A program made the position numbers and the translations under genes. The notes beneath the pieces were generated by a model. It had not been told where the DNA came from. It did not search any database and saw only the letters and a list, made by a program, of their open reading frames with translations. DNA of 64,000 bases from Streptomyces diacarni (GTDB lineage: Bacteria; Actinomycetota; Actinomycetes; Streptomycetales; Streptomycetaceae). Position 1 is the stretch's first letter. Each line of letters opens with the position of its first letter. The stretch lies in contig NZ_QOIN01000048.1 of the NCBI RefSeq assembly GCF_003323715.1, forward strand, positions 558,001 through 622,000, given 5' to 3'. Below, one piece after another: positions 18,529 to 26,010 of the stretch.

Positions 18529-19365
18529 ATGGCCCATCACCAGTCGAAGGACCTCGACCCCTACACCTCGCCCCGCGCCTTCTACGGCTCGGAACTGCGC
18601 CGCCTGCGCGAGGCGGCCAAGCTCAGCCAGGAGGGACTGGGGGACCGGGCGTTCTGCTCGGGCGCGTACATCGGCCAGTTCGAGACCGGCGCCCGGCGCC
18701 CGCAGACCGAGCTGTCGCGGAGCTTCGACCAGATCCTCGACGGCGGTGAGCACTTGCAACGCCTGTGCAGGCTGGCCCGCAAGTCGAAGCATCCGGACTA
18801 CTTCGCAGACGCGGCGGAGTTGGAGGAACTGGCGCAGACTTTCTGTGAGTTCTCGCCCATGCTGGTGCCGGGCTTTCTCCAGACGGAGGCATACGCGAGA
18901 GCGCTCACCCGGGCGGCGGTGCCGCTCGCCTCGGAGGAAGAGGTCGAAGGGCATGTAGTGGCGCGCATGGAACGCGGACGACGGTTGCTGGACTCAACAG
19001 GCCCCCAGTTGTGGGCCATCGTGCATGAGGCAGCGTTGCACGTGTCCGTCGGCGGAGCCGAGGTCATGGTCGGACAGTTGGCGCACATCGCGGCGGTGAC
19101 GCGGAGCCGAAGGGCCATCGTTCAAGTCCAGTCCTTCGACGCTGGAGTGCACCAGCTCATGATGGGCGTCACGATCCTGATGAGCTTCAGCGACGCACCT
19201 CCGGTCGCATACACCGAGGGGGCGCATACCGGCCAACTCATCGAGGATCCGGCGCTGGTGGCTCAATGCCAGGCGTCGTACGATCTGGCCAGGGCCGCCG
19301 CATTGCCGCTGACGGCGTCCTTGGAGTTGATCGAGACGGCGGCTAAGGAGCACCGGAAATCATGA
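18529..19365 (+). CDS. XRE-family regulator with C-terminal DUF5753 domain (WhiJ-like)
   Basis: A 278-residue protein with an N-terminal helix-turn-helix (ELRRLREAAKLSQEGLGDRAFCSGAYIGQFETGARRP, about residues 19-55) and a C-terminal region (about 90-270: MLVPGFLQTEAYARAL ... LGSLE-type end) matching DUF5753. This is the architecture of WhiJ-type regulators that control development and antibiotic production. ATG 18529 follows GGAGAGAAG. Its stop overlaps the start of the DUF397 gene (ATGA), so the two are translationally coupled. Confidence 0.88.
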   Translation: MAHHQSKDLDPYTSPRAFYGSELRRLREAAKLSQEGLGDRAFCSGAYIGQFETGARRPQTELSRSFDQILDGGEHLQRLCRLARKSKHPDYFADAAELEELAQTFCEFSPMLVPGFLQTEAYARALTRAAVPLASEEEVEGHVVARMERGRRLLDSTGPQLWAIVHEAALHVSVGGAEVMVGQLAHIAAVTRSRRAIVQVQSFDAGVHQLMMGVTILMSFSDAPPVAYTEGAHTGQLIEDPALVAQCQASYDLARAAALPLTASLELIETAAKEHRKS

Positions 19366-19574
19366 TCTCCGCTGACGAACTCAGCAGCGCCGTTTGGCGG
19401 ACCTCCTCCTACACCAACGGTGAGGGGGGAGCATGTGTCGCGGTGGCGGACGGTTTTCCCGGGGTTCTTCCGGTCCGCGACACCAAGTGCCCCGAGGGGC
19501 CCACGCTGGTCTTCCCGGCGGGTAGCTGGGACGCCTTCGTCCGTACGGTACGGGGCTCCTCCGTCACTCGCTGA
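19362..19574 (+). CDS. DUF397 small protein
   Basis: A 70-residue protein with the DUF397 signatures AVWRTSSYTNGEGGACVAVADG and VFPAGSWDAFVRTVR. DUF397 proteins nearly always sit beside an XRE-DUF5753 gene and are thought to antagonise or modulate it. The start overlaps the XRE stop by four bases (ATGA). The family is common in Streptomyces but biochemically poorly understood. With the divergent ATPase it forms a three-gene regulatory group. Confidence 0.9.
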   Translation: MISADELSSAVWRTSSYTNGEGGACVAVADGFPGVLPVRDTKCPEGPTLVFPAGSWDAFVRTVRGSSVTR

Positions 19575-19619
19575 GACGGGGCCCGCACTCAGGGGCGGGC
19601 TTCCGCATGGTGAGACGCG

Positions 19620-19649
19620 TTGGGGCATGGCGGGCGGGCGTGCCAATAT
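19620..19649 (+). promoter_or_regulatory. Candidate promoter of the cimA leader
   Basis: TTGGGG (19620-19625), 18-base spacer, CAATAT (19644-19649). The predicted start of transcription falls near 19656, where an in-frame GTG opens a short leader peptide. The hexamers are weak matches; inference only. Confidence 0.4.
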
Positions 19650-19655
19650 GGCGGG

Positions 19656-19706
19656 GTGCCCTCGTTCGTCATGATTATTGGCAGCAGGCGCGCCGGTCCG
19701 CAGTGA
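19656..19706 (+). CDS. Candidate cimA leader peptide (attenuation), MPSFVMIIGSRRAGPQ
   Basis: A 16-codon ORF from GTG 19656, or 11 codons from ATG 19671, ends at TGA 19706. It contains two consecutive ATT isoleucine codons, rare in this GC-rich genome, preceded by Phe-Val-Met. It lies about 60 bases before a U-tract terminator and about 190 before cimA, matching the ilvB leader layout. Ribosome stalling at Ile codons would link cimA expression to isoleucine supply. No ribosome binding site is visible, so a leaderless transcript is assumed. Confidence 0.55.
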   Translation: MPSFVMIIGSRRAGPQ

Positions 19707-19764
19707 CCGACTGCCGTGGAATCACCGCACGGCGGCGGCCACCGTGCCCCAGGCCCGCGCGCAG

Positions 19765-19791
19765 ACCTCTCGCACCCGCGAGAGGTTTTTT
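19765..19791 (+). terminator. Attenuator-like terminator before cimA
   Basis: ACCTCTCGC (19765-19773), loop ACCC, GCGAGAGGT (19778-19786), with TTTTTT at 19786-19791. A U-tract terminator inside a gene's 5' region is the main sign of attenuation; it closely resembles the one before ilvB. Confidence 0.75.
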
Positions 19792-19895
19792 CGTTTTCCG
19801 GCCCACCCGGCCGGGGGCGGACGCCGCGAGGGATGATGGGGGCAAGTGGAGCGCTTCCTTCCGCAACCACTGAACCCTTCCAGGAGCCACCAGCC

Positions 19896-21509
19896 ATGAC
19901 ACTCCGGACCCCGGACGACAGCTTCCACGTCTTCGACACCACCCTGCGTGACGGAGCGCAGCGCGAGGGCATCAACCTGACCGTCGCCGACAAGCTGACC
20001 ATCGCCCGCCACCTGGACGAGTACGGCGTCGGCTTCATCGAGGGCGGCTGGCCCGGCGCCAACCCGCGCGACACCGAGTTCTTCGCCCGCGCCCCGCAGG
20101 AGATCGACTTCGGCAACGCGCAGCTCGTCGCGTTCGGGTCCACGCGCAGAGCGGGCGTGCCCGCGCAGATCGACCCGCAGGTCACAGGGCTGCTCGACTC
20201 CGGTGCCCCGGTGGTCACGCTGGTGGCCAAGGCGCACGATCGGCACGTCGAGCTGGCGCTGCGCACCACCCTGGAAGAGAACCTGTCGATGATCGCCGAC
20301 ACGGTCGGTCACCTGCGCGAGAAGGGCCGCCGCGTCTTCGTCGACTGCGAGCACTTCTTCGACGGCTACCAGGCCAACCCGGACTACGCGAAACAGGTCG
20401 TGCGGACCGCGCACCAGGCGGGCGCCGACGTGGTCGTGCTGTGCGACACCAACGGCGGCATGATCCCCGCCCGCATCCAGGCCGTCGTGCGCACCGTCGC
20501 CGCCGACACCGGCGCCCGGCTGGGCATCCACGCGCAGGACGACACCGGCTGCGCCGTCGCCAACACCCTGGCGGCCGTGGACGGCGGCGCCACCCACGTC
20601 CAGTGCACCGCCAACGGCTACGGCGAGCGGGTCGGCAACGCCAACCTCTTCCCCGTCGTCGCCGCGCTGGAACTCAAGTACGGCCAGCGCGTCCTGCCCG
20701 AGGGCGCGCTGGCCGAGACCACGCGCGTCTCGCACGCCATCGCCGAGGTCGTCAACCTCACCCCCTCCACGCACCAGCCCTACGTGGGCACCTCCGCTTT
20801 CGCGCACAAGGGCGGCCTGCACGCCTCCGCGATCAAGGTGGATCCCGACCTCTACCAGCACATCGCCCCCGAACTGGTCGGCAACACCATGCGGATGCTG
20901 GTCTCCGACATGGCGGGCCGCGCCTCCGTCGAGCTCAAGGGCAGGGAGCTGGGCTACGACCTGGGCGGCGACCGTGAGCTGGTCGGCCGGGTCGTCGAGC
21001 GCGTCAAGGAGCAGGAGCTCAAGGGCTACACCTACGAGGCCGCCGACGCCTCGTTCGAGCTGCTGCTCCGCGACGAGGTGCACGGCGGCGCCGCCGGTAC
21101 GGCTCCCCGCTTCTTCCGCGCGGAGTCCTGGCGCACCATCGTCGAGCAGCGACCCGACGGCGAGCAGGTCAACGAGGCGACGGTGAAGCTGTGGGCCAAG
21201 GGCGAGCGCATCGTCGTCACCGGCGAGGGCAACGGGCCCGTCGACGCGCTGGACCGCGCACTGCGGGCCGGCCTGGAGCGCATCCACCCGCAGCTCGCGC
21301 GGCTCAACCTGGTCGACTACAAGGTGCGCATCCTGGAGGGCACCCACGGCACGTCGTCCACCACGCGGGTGCTGCTGTCCATGAGCGACGGCAGCGCGGA
21401 GTGGACGACCGTGGGGGTGGGGGACAACGTGATCGCCGCCTCGTGGCACGCGCTGGACGACGGCTACACCTACGGGCTGCTCCGCGCCGGGGTCGAGGCA
21501 CGCGACTGA
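19896..21509 (+). CDS. cimA: (R)-citramalate synthase-type enzyme (2-isopropylmalate synthase family)
   Basis: Condenses acetyl-CoA with pyruvate to citramalate, feeding 2-oxobutyrate for isoleucine. The 537-residue HMGL-like TIM barrel begins FHVFDTTLRDGAQREGINLTVADKLTIARHLDEYG and has the metal-binding region HAQDDTGCAVANTLAAVDGGATHVQCTANGYGERVGN, HKGGLHASA, and a C-terminal LeuA dimerisation/allosteric domain (about 400-530). The motif GGWPGANPRDTEFF is typical of the citramalate-synthase clade rather than LeuA. ATG 19896 follows AGGAG at 9 bases. Substrate assignment rests on subfamily resemblance and on the Ile-codon leader. Confidence 0.87.
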   Translation: MTLRTPDDSFHVFDTTLRDGAQREGINLTVADKLTIARHLDEYGVGFIEGGWPGANPRDTEFFARAPQEIDFGNAQLVAFGSTRRAGVPAQIDPQVTGLLDSGAPVVTLVAKAHDRHVELALRTTLEENLSMIADTVGHLREKGRRVFVDCEHFFDGYQANPDYAKQVVRTAHQAGADVVVLCDTNGGMIPARIQAVVRTVAADTGARLGIHAQDDTGCAVANTLAAVDGGATHVQCTANGYGERVGNANLFPVVAALELKYGQRVLPEGALAETTRVSHAIAEVVNLTPSTHQPYVGTSAFAHKGGLHASAIKVDPDLYQHIAPELVGNTMRMLVSDMAGRASVELKGRELGYDLGGDRELVGRVVERVKEQELKGYTYEAADASFELLLRDEVHGGAAGTAPRFFRAESWRTIVEQRPDGEQVNEATVKLWAKGERIVVTGEGNGPVDALDRALRAGLERIHPQLARLNLVDYKVRILEGTHGTSSTTRVLLSMSDGSAEWTTVGVGDNVIAASWHALDDGYTYGLLRAGVEARD

Positions 21510-21512
21510 GGC

Positions 21513-21538
21513 CCGGCGGCGGGGCGACCCGCCGCCGG
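21513..21538. terminator. Bidirectional terminator between cimA and tetR-type gene
   Basis: CCGGCGGCGGG (21513-21523), GCGA loop, CCCGCCGCCGG (21528-21538): an 11-bp perfect stem between convergent genes. Confidence 0.7.
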
Positions 21539-21566
21539 CCCCCCGCCCCAGGGGGAGGGCGCCGGG

Positions 21567-22202
21567 TCAGGGAGTGCGGGAGGGCGGGGTGAGGGCCAGG
21601 TCGAAGTGGTCGCGTACATGGCCCAGCACCCTCTCCCGCTCCACGCCGGGCAGCCCCACCACCAGGTGGCTGCCGAACCCGTCGAGGAGGGCACGGGTAC
21701 GGGTGGCGAACCGGTCGGCGTCGACGGCGGCGAACTCGCCCGCGGCCGCGCCCTCCACCAGCAGCGCCACCAGGTCGCGGTGCCAGCTCAGCTCCAGCTC
21801 CAGCTGGCGTGAGCGCGCCTCGTCGTCGGCCAGCTGCGAGCGGTTCCACACCTCGAGCCACAGCGCCCAGTGCGGGTCGCGGTGGCCGTGCGGCAGATAG
21901 AGCTCGACCAGCGCGTCCAGCCGCTCCCTGGCAGGCACCCGGCGGGCGAGGGCGGCGCGGCGCTCGACCCCCAGCTGTTCCTCGCTCCACTGGAGGGTCT
22001 GGAGCAGCAGCTCGTCCTTGGTCTTGAAGTAGTAGACGAGATGGCCACTGCTCATGCCGACCTCGCGTCCGAGCGCGGCCATCGTGAGCCGGTCGAGACC
22101 GCGTTCGGCGATCATCTCCATGGCGGTGGCGAGCACCTGTTCGCGGGGCTGCGCCGCGCGGCGGCCGCCTCTGGGCTGCTTCGTCCCGGTCCGCACGACC
22201 AC
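21567..22202 (-). CDS. TetR-family regulator, last gene of the urease/agmatine deiminase operon
   Basis: A 211-residue protein with the TetR helix-turn-helix at about residues 20-65 (ATAMEMIAERGLDRLTMAALGREVGMSSGHLVYYFKTKDELL) and a BetI-like C-terminal ligand domain. The GTG at 22202 follows GGAGGG with a 9-base gap. It lies 55 bases downstream of agmatine deiminase on the same strand, so it is probably an autoregulator of that operon and may bind the TTGA-type palindromes at 25902-25983. The ligand is unknown; agmatine, putrescine or a purine are guesses. Confidence 0.88.
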   Translation of the reverse strand: MVVRTGTKQPRGGRRAAQPREQVLATAMEMIAERGLDRLTMAALGREVGMSSGHLVYYFKTKDELLLQTLQWSEEQLGVERRAALARRVPARERLDALVELYLPHGHRDPHWALWLEVWNRSQLADDEARSRQLELELSWHRDLVALLVEGAAAGEFAAVDADRFATRTRALLDGFGSHLVVGLPGVERERVLGHVRDHFDLALTPPSRTP

Positions 22203-22257
22203 CGCCGTATCCCTCCGCCGTCCACGCGTGGCAATCCGGCCGGTCAGCCTATCCGGC

Positions 22258-23292
22258 TCACGGGCGGGGCTGCTGCTGGGTGAGGCAGTGGATACCGCCC
22301 CCGGCGGCGAAAATGGTCCTGGCGTCCACCAGCGTGACCGTCCGCTGCGGGAAGAGGCGGCGGAAGATCCCCGCCGCGTGTTCGTCGCGCGGGTCGCCGA
22401 AGCCGCAGAGCACCACGCCGCCGTTGCACAGGTAGTGGTTGACGTAGGAGTAGTCGACCGGTTCCCCGTCCTCGGTGTGGGTGACCGTAGGCGCGGGAAG
22501 TTCGACCACCTCCAGCTCGCGGCCGCGCGCGTCGGTGGCGGCGCGCAGCAGCTTCACCGTCTCCTTGCACAGGTCGTGGTCGGGGTGCGCCGGGTCGGGC
22601 TGGGTGTGGGCGACGACGACGCCGGGCGCGGCGAACGCGGCCACCAGGTCGACGTGGCCGCGGGTGCCGTAGGTGCCGTAGTCGGCGGTCAGCCCGCGCG
22701 GCAGCCAGAGGGCCTTGGCCGTGCCGAGCCGCGCGTGCACCTCGGCCTCCACCTCCTCGTGCGTCCAGCCGGGGTTGCGTTCGGCGCCCAGCTGCACCGT
22801 CTCGGTGAGCAGCACCGTGCCCTCGCCGTCCACGTGGAGGCCGCCGCCCTCGTTGACCAGCGGCGAGGAGTGGACGGGCACGCCCGCCCGCTCGGCGACG
22901 AACCCGCCGACCAGCTTGTCCTTGTCCCAGCGCGCCCACTCCTGGGCGCCCCAGCCGTTGAACGTCCAGTCGACGGCCGCCAGCCGGCCGCCCTCGGTGA
23001 CGAAGGTGGGGCCGATGTCGCGCATCCACGCGTCGTCCAGGGGCTGCGTGACGACCTCGATGTCCGAGCCGAGCTGCTCGCGCGCCCCGGCCACGTCCCG
23101 CGGGTCGGCCACCACGGTGACCGGCTCGAAGCGGCGGACGGCGCGGGCCACCCGCGCCCACGCGCTGCGGGCCTCGGCCAGCTTCGAGGCGTCCTCGAAG
23201 GTGGGGTTGTGCGCCGGCCAGGCCATCCAGGTGCGCTCGTGCGGCGCCCACTCGGGAGGCATGAAGGGGGCGGCGGGCGTTGCGGTGCTCAT
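22258..23292 (-). CDS. aguA: Agmatine deiminase
   Basis: A peptidylarginine-deiminase-like enzyme converting agmatine to N-carbamoylputrescine and ammonia. The 344-residue protein has MPPEWAPHERTWMAWP at the start, DDAWMRDIGPTFV, the EGGGLHVDGEGTVLLTE segment with catalytic acid and His, GTYGTRGHVDLVAAF, and the catalytic cysteine near the end (GGGIHC, C336). It lies between ureC (66-bp gap) and the TetR gene. No N-carbamoylputrescine amidase is nearby in this window. Its linkage with a urease suggests nitrogen scavenging from arginine-derived compounds. Confidence 0.92.
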   Translation of the reverse strand: MSTATPAAPFMPPEWAPHERTWMAWPAHNPTFEDASKLAEARSAWARVARAVRRFEPVTVVADPRDVAGAREQLGSDIEVVTQPLDDAWMRDIGPTFVTEGGRLAAVDWTFNGWGAQEWARWDKDKLVGGFVAERAGVPVHSSPLVNEGGGLHVDGEGTVLLTETVQLGAERNPGWTHEEVEAEVHARLGTAKALWLPRGLTADYGTYGTRGHVDLVAAFAAPGVVVAHTQPDPAHPDHDLCKETVKLLRAATDARGRELEVVELPAPTVTHTEDGEPVDYSYVNHYLCNGGVVLCGFGDPRDEHAAGIFRRLFPQRTVTLVDARTIFAAGGGIHCLTQQQPRP

Positions 23293-23358
23293 GGAAGGGC
23301 GTTCCTTGCAGTGCTCGAAGGAGACGGAGAGGAGGGAGGGGGGAGTGGGGGCGGGGGC

Positions 23359-25071
23359 TCAGAGGAAGTAGAGGCGGTTGAGGCGGACGTTCTGGGCGGG
23401 TTCGGAACGCAGCGGCTCGCCGTCCAGGGTGACCAGTCCGGTCCGCTGGTCCACGTCCACCGCGCCGAGACGCGTGTTGTGCACCAGGTCGGCGGGGCCG
23501 ATGCCGCGGGTGCCGCGGACGGCGACCCGGCGGCGCCTGGTCGGCAGGGTGTCGCCGTCCTGTTCGGCGGCGGCGCGGGAGACGAACGCCACGGACAGTT
23601 CGGCGGGCGCCGCACCGTGGCCGCCGAACAGTGGGCCCAGCACCAGCGGCTGGCTGGTGTCGGTCGCCGCGTTGGGGTCGCCGGTCACCCCCCAGGCGGG
23701 GAAACCGGACTTGAGGACCAGCTGCGGCTTGGCCCCGAAGTAGGCGGGGTGCCACAGCACGATGTCCGCCATCTTGCCGGGCTCGATGGAGCCGATCTCG
23801 TGCGCGAGGCCGTGCGCGAGGGCCGGGTTGAGGGTGAGTTTGGCGATGTAGCGCAGGACGCGCGCGTTGTCGTGGCCGGTGCCGGTGCCGGTGCCGGCGA
23901 GAGGGGCGGCGCCATCGGGATCGCTCTGCTCCGCCTTGAGCTTGGCCGCCATCTGGAAGGTGCGCCGCACCGTCTCGCCCGCACGGCCCATGCCCTGCGC
24001 GTCGGAGGAGGTGATGCCGATGGCCCCCAGGTCGTGCAGCACGTCCTCGGCGCCCATGGTGCCCGCGCGGATGCGGTCGCGGGCCATGGCGGCGTCGCCC
24101 GGCAGGTCGGTCTTCAGGTCGTGCACCGAGACGATCATGCCGTAGTGCTCGGCGACCGCGTCCCGGCCGAAGGGCAGCGTGGGGTTGGTGGAGGAGCCGA
24201 TGACGTTCGGCACGCCCGCCATCCGCAGCACGTTGGGGACGTGGCCGCCGCCGCAGCCCTCGATGTGGAAGGCGTGGATGGTCCGCCCCTCCAGCACGGC
24301 GAGGGTGTCCTCGACGGCCAGGGCCTCGTTCAGCCCGTCGCTGTGCAGCGCGACCTGGACGTCGTACTCCTCGGCCACCCGCAGCGCCGTGTCCAGTGCC
24401 CGGTGGTGCGCTCCCATGTCCTCGTGCACCTTGAAGCCGCAGGCGCCGCCTTCGGCCAGCGCCTCGACCAGGGGAGCCGGGTGGGAGGAGGAGCCGCGGC
24501 CCAGGAAGCCGATGTTGACCGGCCAGGCGTCGAACGCGGAGAACGCGTGCCCCAGTGCCCACGGCGAGTTGACGCCCACGCCCCACACGGGACCGAACTC
24601 CTGGCCGATGACGGTGGTGGTGCCGGAGGACAGCGAAGCCTCCATGATGCGCGGCGAGAGCAGATGGACGTGGGTGTCCACGGCGCCCGCGGTGGCGATG
24701 AGGCCCTCGCCGGAGACGATCGAGGTGCCGGTGCCGACCACGACGTCCACCCCGTCGACCGTGTCGGGGTTGCCCGCGCGGCCGAGCGCGTGGATGCGGC
24801 CCTCGCGGATGCCGATGGACACCTTGCGGATGCCCTGCACCGCGTCGATGACCAGCACGTTGCTGATGACCACGTCGCACGTCTCGCGGACGGCGGCCGC
24901 CTTGAGGTGGAGTCCGTCGCGTGCGGTCTTGCCGAACCCGGCCAGGAACTCGTCGCCGGGGCGCTGGGAGTCGGATTCGACGCGGACGACGAGACCGGTG
25001 TCGCCCAGCCGCACCCGGTCACCCGCACGGGGTCCGTGCACCGCCGCGTACTCGCGTGGGTCCACGCTCAT
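23359..25071 (-). CDS. ureC: Urease alpha subunit homologue with altered active-site flap
   Basis: A 570-residue nickel amidohydrolase. Metal ligands are present: DTHVH, the carbamylated lysine in GFKVHEDMG (K214), VALHSDGLNE, HAFHIEGCGGGH and TSSDAQ. In the mobile flap, where canonical ureases read MVCHHL, this protein reads VSVHDL (V316-H317-D318): the flap cysteine is Val and the second histidine Asp, while the catalytic His is kept. Urease may be active with altered kinetics, or the substrate may differ. The ATG overlaps the ureAB stop (ATGA). No ureDEFG accessory genes occur in the window. Confidence 0.9.
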   Translation of the reverse strand: MSVDPREYAAVHGPRAGDRVRLGDTGLVVRVESDSQRPGDEFLAGFGKTARDGLHLKAAAVRETCDVVISNVLVIDAVQGIRKVSIGIREGRIHALGRAGNPDTVDGVDVVVGTGTSIVSGEGLIATAGAVDTHVHLLSPRIMEASLSSGTTTVIGQEFGPVWGVGVNSPWALGHAFSAFDAWPVNIGFLGRGSSSHPAPLVEALAEGGACGFKVHEDMGAHHRALDTALRVAEEYDVQVALHSDGLNEALAVEDTLAVLEGRTIHAFHIEGCGGGHVPNVLRMAGVPNVIGSSTNPTLPFGRDAVAEHYGMIVSVHDLKTDLPGDAAMARDRIRAGTMGAEDVLHDLGAIGITSSDAQGMGRAGETVRRTFQMAAKLKAEQSDPDGAAPLAGTGTGTGHDNARVLRYIAKLTLNPALAHGLAHEIGSIEPGKMADIVLWHPAYFGAKPQLVLKSGFPAWGVTGDPNAATDTSQPLVLGPLFGGHGAAPAELSVAFVSRAAAEQDGDTLPTRRRRVAVRGTRGIGPADLVHNTRLGAVDVDQRTGLVTLDGEPLRSEPAQNVRLNRLYFL

Positions 25072-25832
25072 GCTTCGTCCTCCTCGGGATGCGGGGGGCC
25101 GGGATCGGGCGCTGCGCCCAGGGGACCGGGGTCGGGCGCGGCGCCCAGGTAGCCGCAGGCCGCGGCGCGGCGCAGCGCCTCCTCGCGCGCGCCGGGCGCG
25201 TCCAGTGGGCCGTCCACCAGTCCGGCGAAGCCGATCGCCACGCGGTCGCCGCCCAGTGGGAGGAGAGCGACCTCGCTGACGCCGCCGGGGTCGAAGCGGA
25301 CGGAGGATCCGGCCGGCACCGCGAGACGCATGCCGTAGGCGGCGGCGCGCTCGAAGCTCAGCCGGGGGTTGGCCTCGAAGAAGTGGAAGTGGGAGGTGAC
25401 GCTGACCGGCACGTCGGCGGTGTTGCGCACGGTCAGCGTCACCTCGGGCGGCGTCGGGGAGTACGCCGCGTCGGTGCCCTCCCCGGGCCCCGCGGGCAGC
25501 ACCGCGCCCGGGCCCTCGTCCGTGGCGGGGGCGCCGAGGGGGTGGGGGACGACCGCGAGCCGGGAGCCGTCGTCGAAGACGGCCTCGACCTGGACCTCGG
25601 TCAGGACGTCGGCCACACCGGGCAGCACGTCGCCGGGGGCGAGGACGGACTGTCCCGCCGCGATCGCCTCGGCGAGCCTGCGCCCGTCGCGGGCCGCCTC
25701 GCAGACGGTGTCGGCGATCAGCGCCGTCGCCTCCGGCACGTTGAGCCTGAGCCCTCTGGCCCGCCTGGCCCGTGCCAGTTCGGCGGTGCCGAAGATCAGC
25801 AGGCGGTCCCTCTCCGTCGGCCCCAACCGCAC
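25068..25832 (-). CDS. ureAB: Urease gamma-beta fusion subunit
   Basis: A 254-residue fusion. The N-terminal ~100 residues are UreA-like (VRLGPTERDRLLIFGTAELARARRARGLRLNVPEA, EAIAAGQSVLAPGDVLPGVADVL). After a linker the UreB-like region follows (TLTVRNTADVPVSVTSHFHFFEANPRLSFERAAAYGMRL ... GSSVRFDPG). The GTG at 25832 has GGAAGGTGG just upstream and gives the standard UreA start; an in-frame TTG at 25916 is rejected because its extension overlaps promoter-like sequence. The C-terminus has a short repeat (GYLGAAPDPGPLGAAPDPGP). It is translationally coupled to ureC. Confidence 0.9.
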   Translation of the reverse strand: MRLGPTERDRLLIFGTAELARARRARGLRLNVPEATALIADTVCEAARDGRRLAEAIAAGQSVLAPGDVLPGVADVLTEVQVEAVFDDGSRLAVVPHPLGAPATDEGPGAVLPAGPGEGTDAAYSPTPPEVTLTVRNTADVPVSVTSHFHFFEANPRLSFERAAAYGMRLAVPAGSSVRFDPGGVSEVALLPLGGDRVAIGFAGLVDGPLDAPGAREEALRRAAACGYLGAAPDPGPLGAAPDPGPPHPEEDEA

Positions 25833-25901
25833 GCGCGTTCCACCTTCCGCCTCGCCGGGTGTGCCGCCCAGCGGTGCGGGCGGCCATGGCGCTCCAGGAT
25901 T

Positions 25902-25983
25902 TAGAGCAGCGGTCAAATAGTCAAGTCTCTGCTCAACCCATTGACCTGAGTGCGACGCATGCCTCAGATTGAGCGCTGCTCAA
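25902..25983. promoter_or_regulatory. TTGA/TCAA palindrome cluster between ureAB and the NCS1 permease
   Basis: TTGAGC-GCT-GCTCAA is a perfect dyad at 25969-25983. Related sequence occurs at 25902-25917 (GAGCAGCGGTCAA, nearly the inverse complement) and at 25930-25946 (GCTCAA-CCCA-TTGACC). The region is AT-rich and lies between divergent genes. It may be the operator of the operon-encoded TetR or another nitrogen regulator; the assignment is inferred. Confidence 0.5.
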
Positions 25984-26010
25984 ACAAGCGCCCGACCCCC
26001 AGGGAGCACC

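Noticed and set aside
22054..25152. Very long plus-strand open frame opposite the agmatine deiminase and urease genes
   Set aside because: It is the antisense shadow of three genes with clear catalytic motifs; its own translation has no recognisable domain.
25833..25916. Extension of ureAB to a TTG at 25916
   Set aside because: Poor start context, and the segment overlaps AT-rich promoter and palindrome sequence; GTG 25832 has GGAAGGTGG and the normal UreA start.
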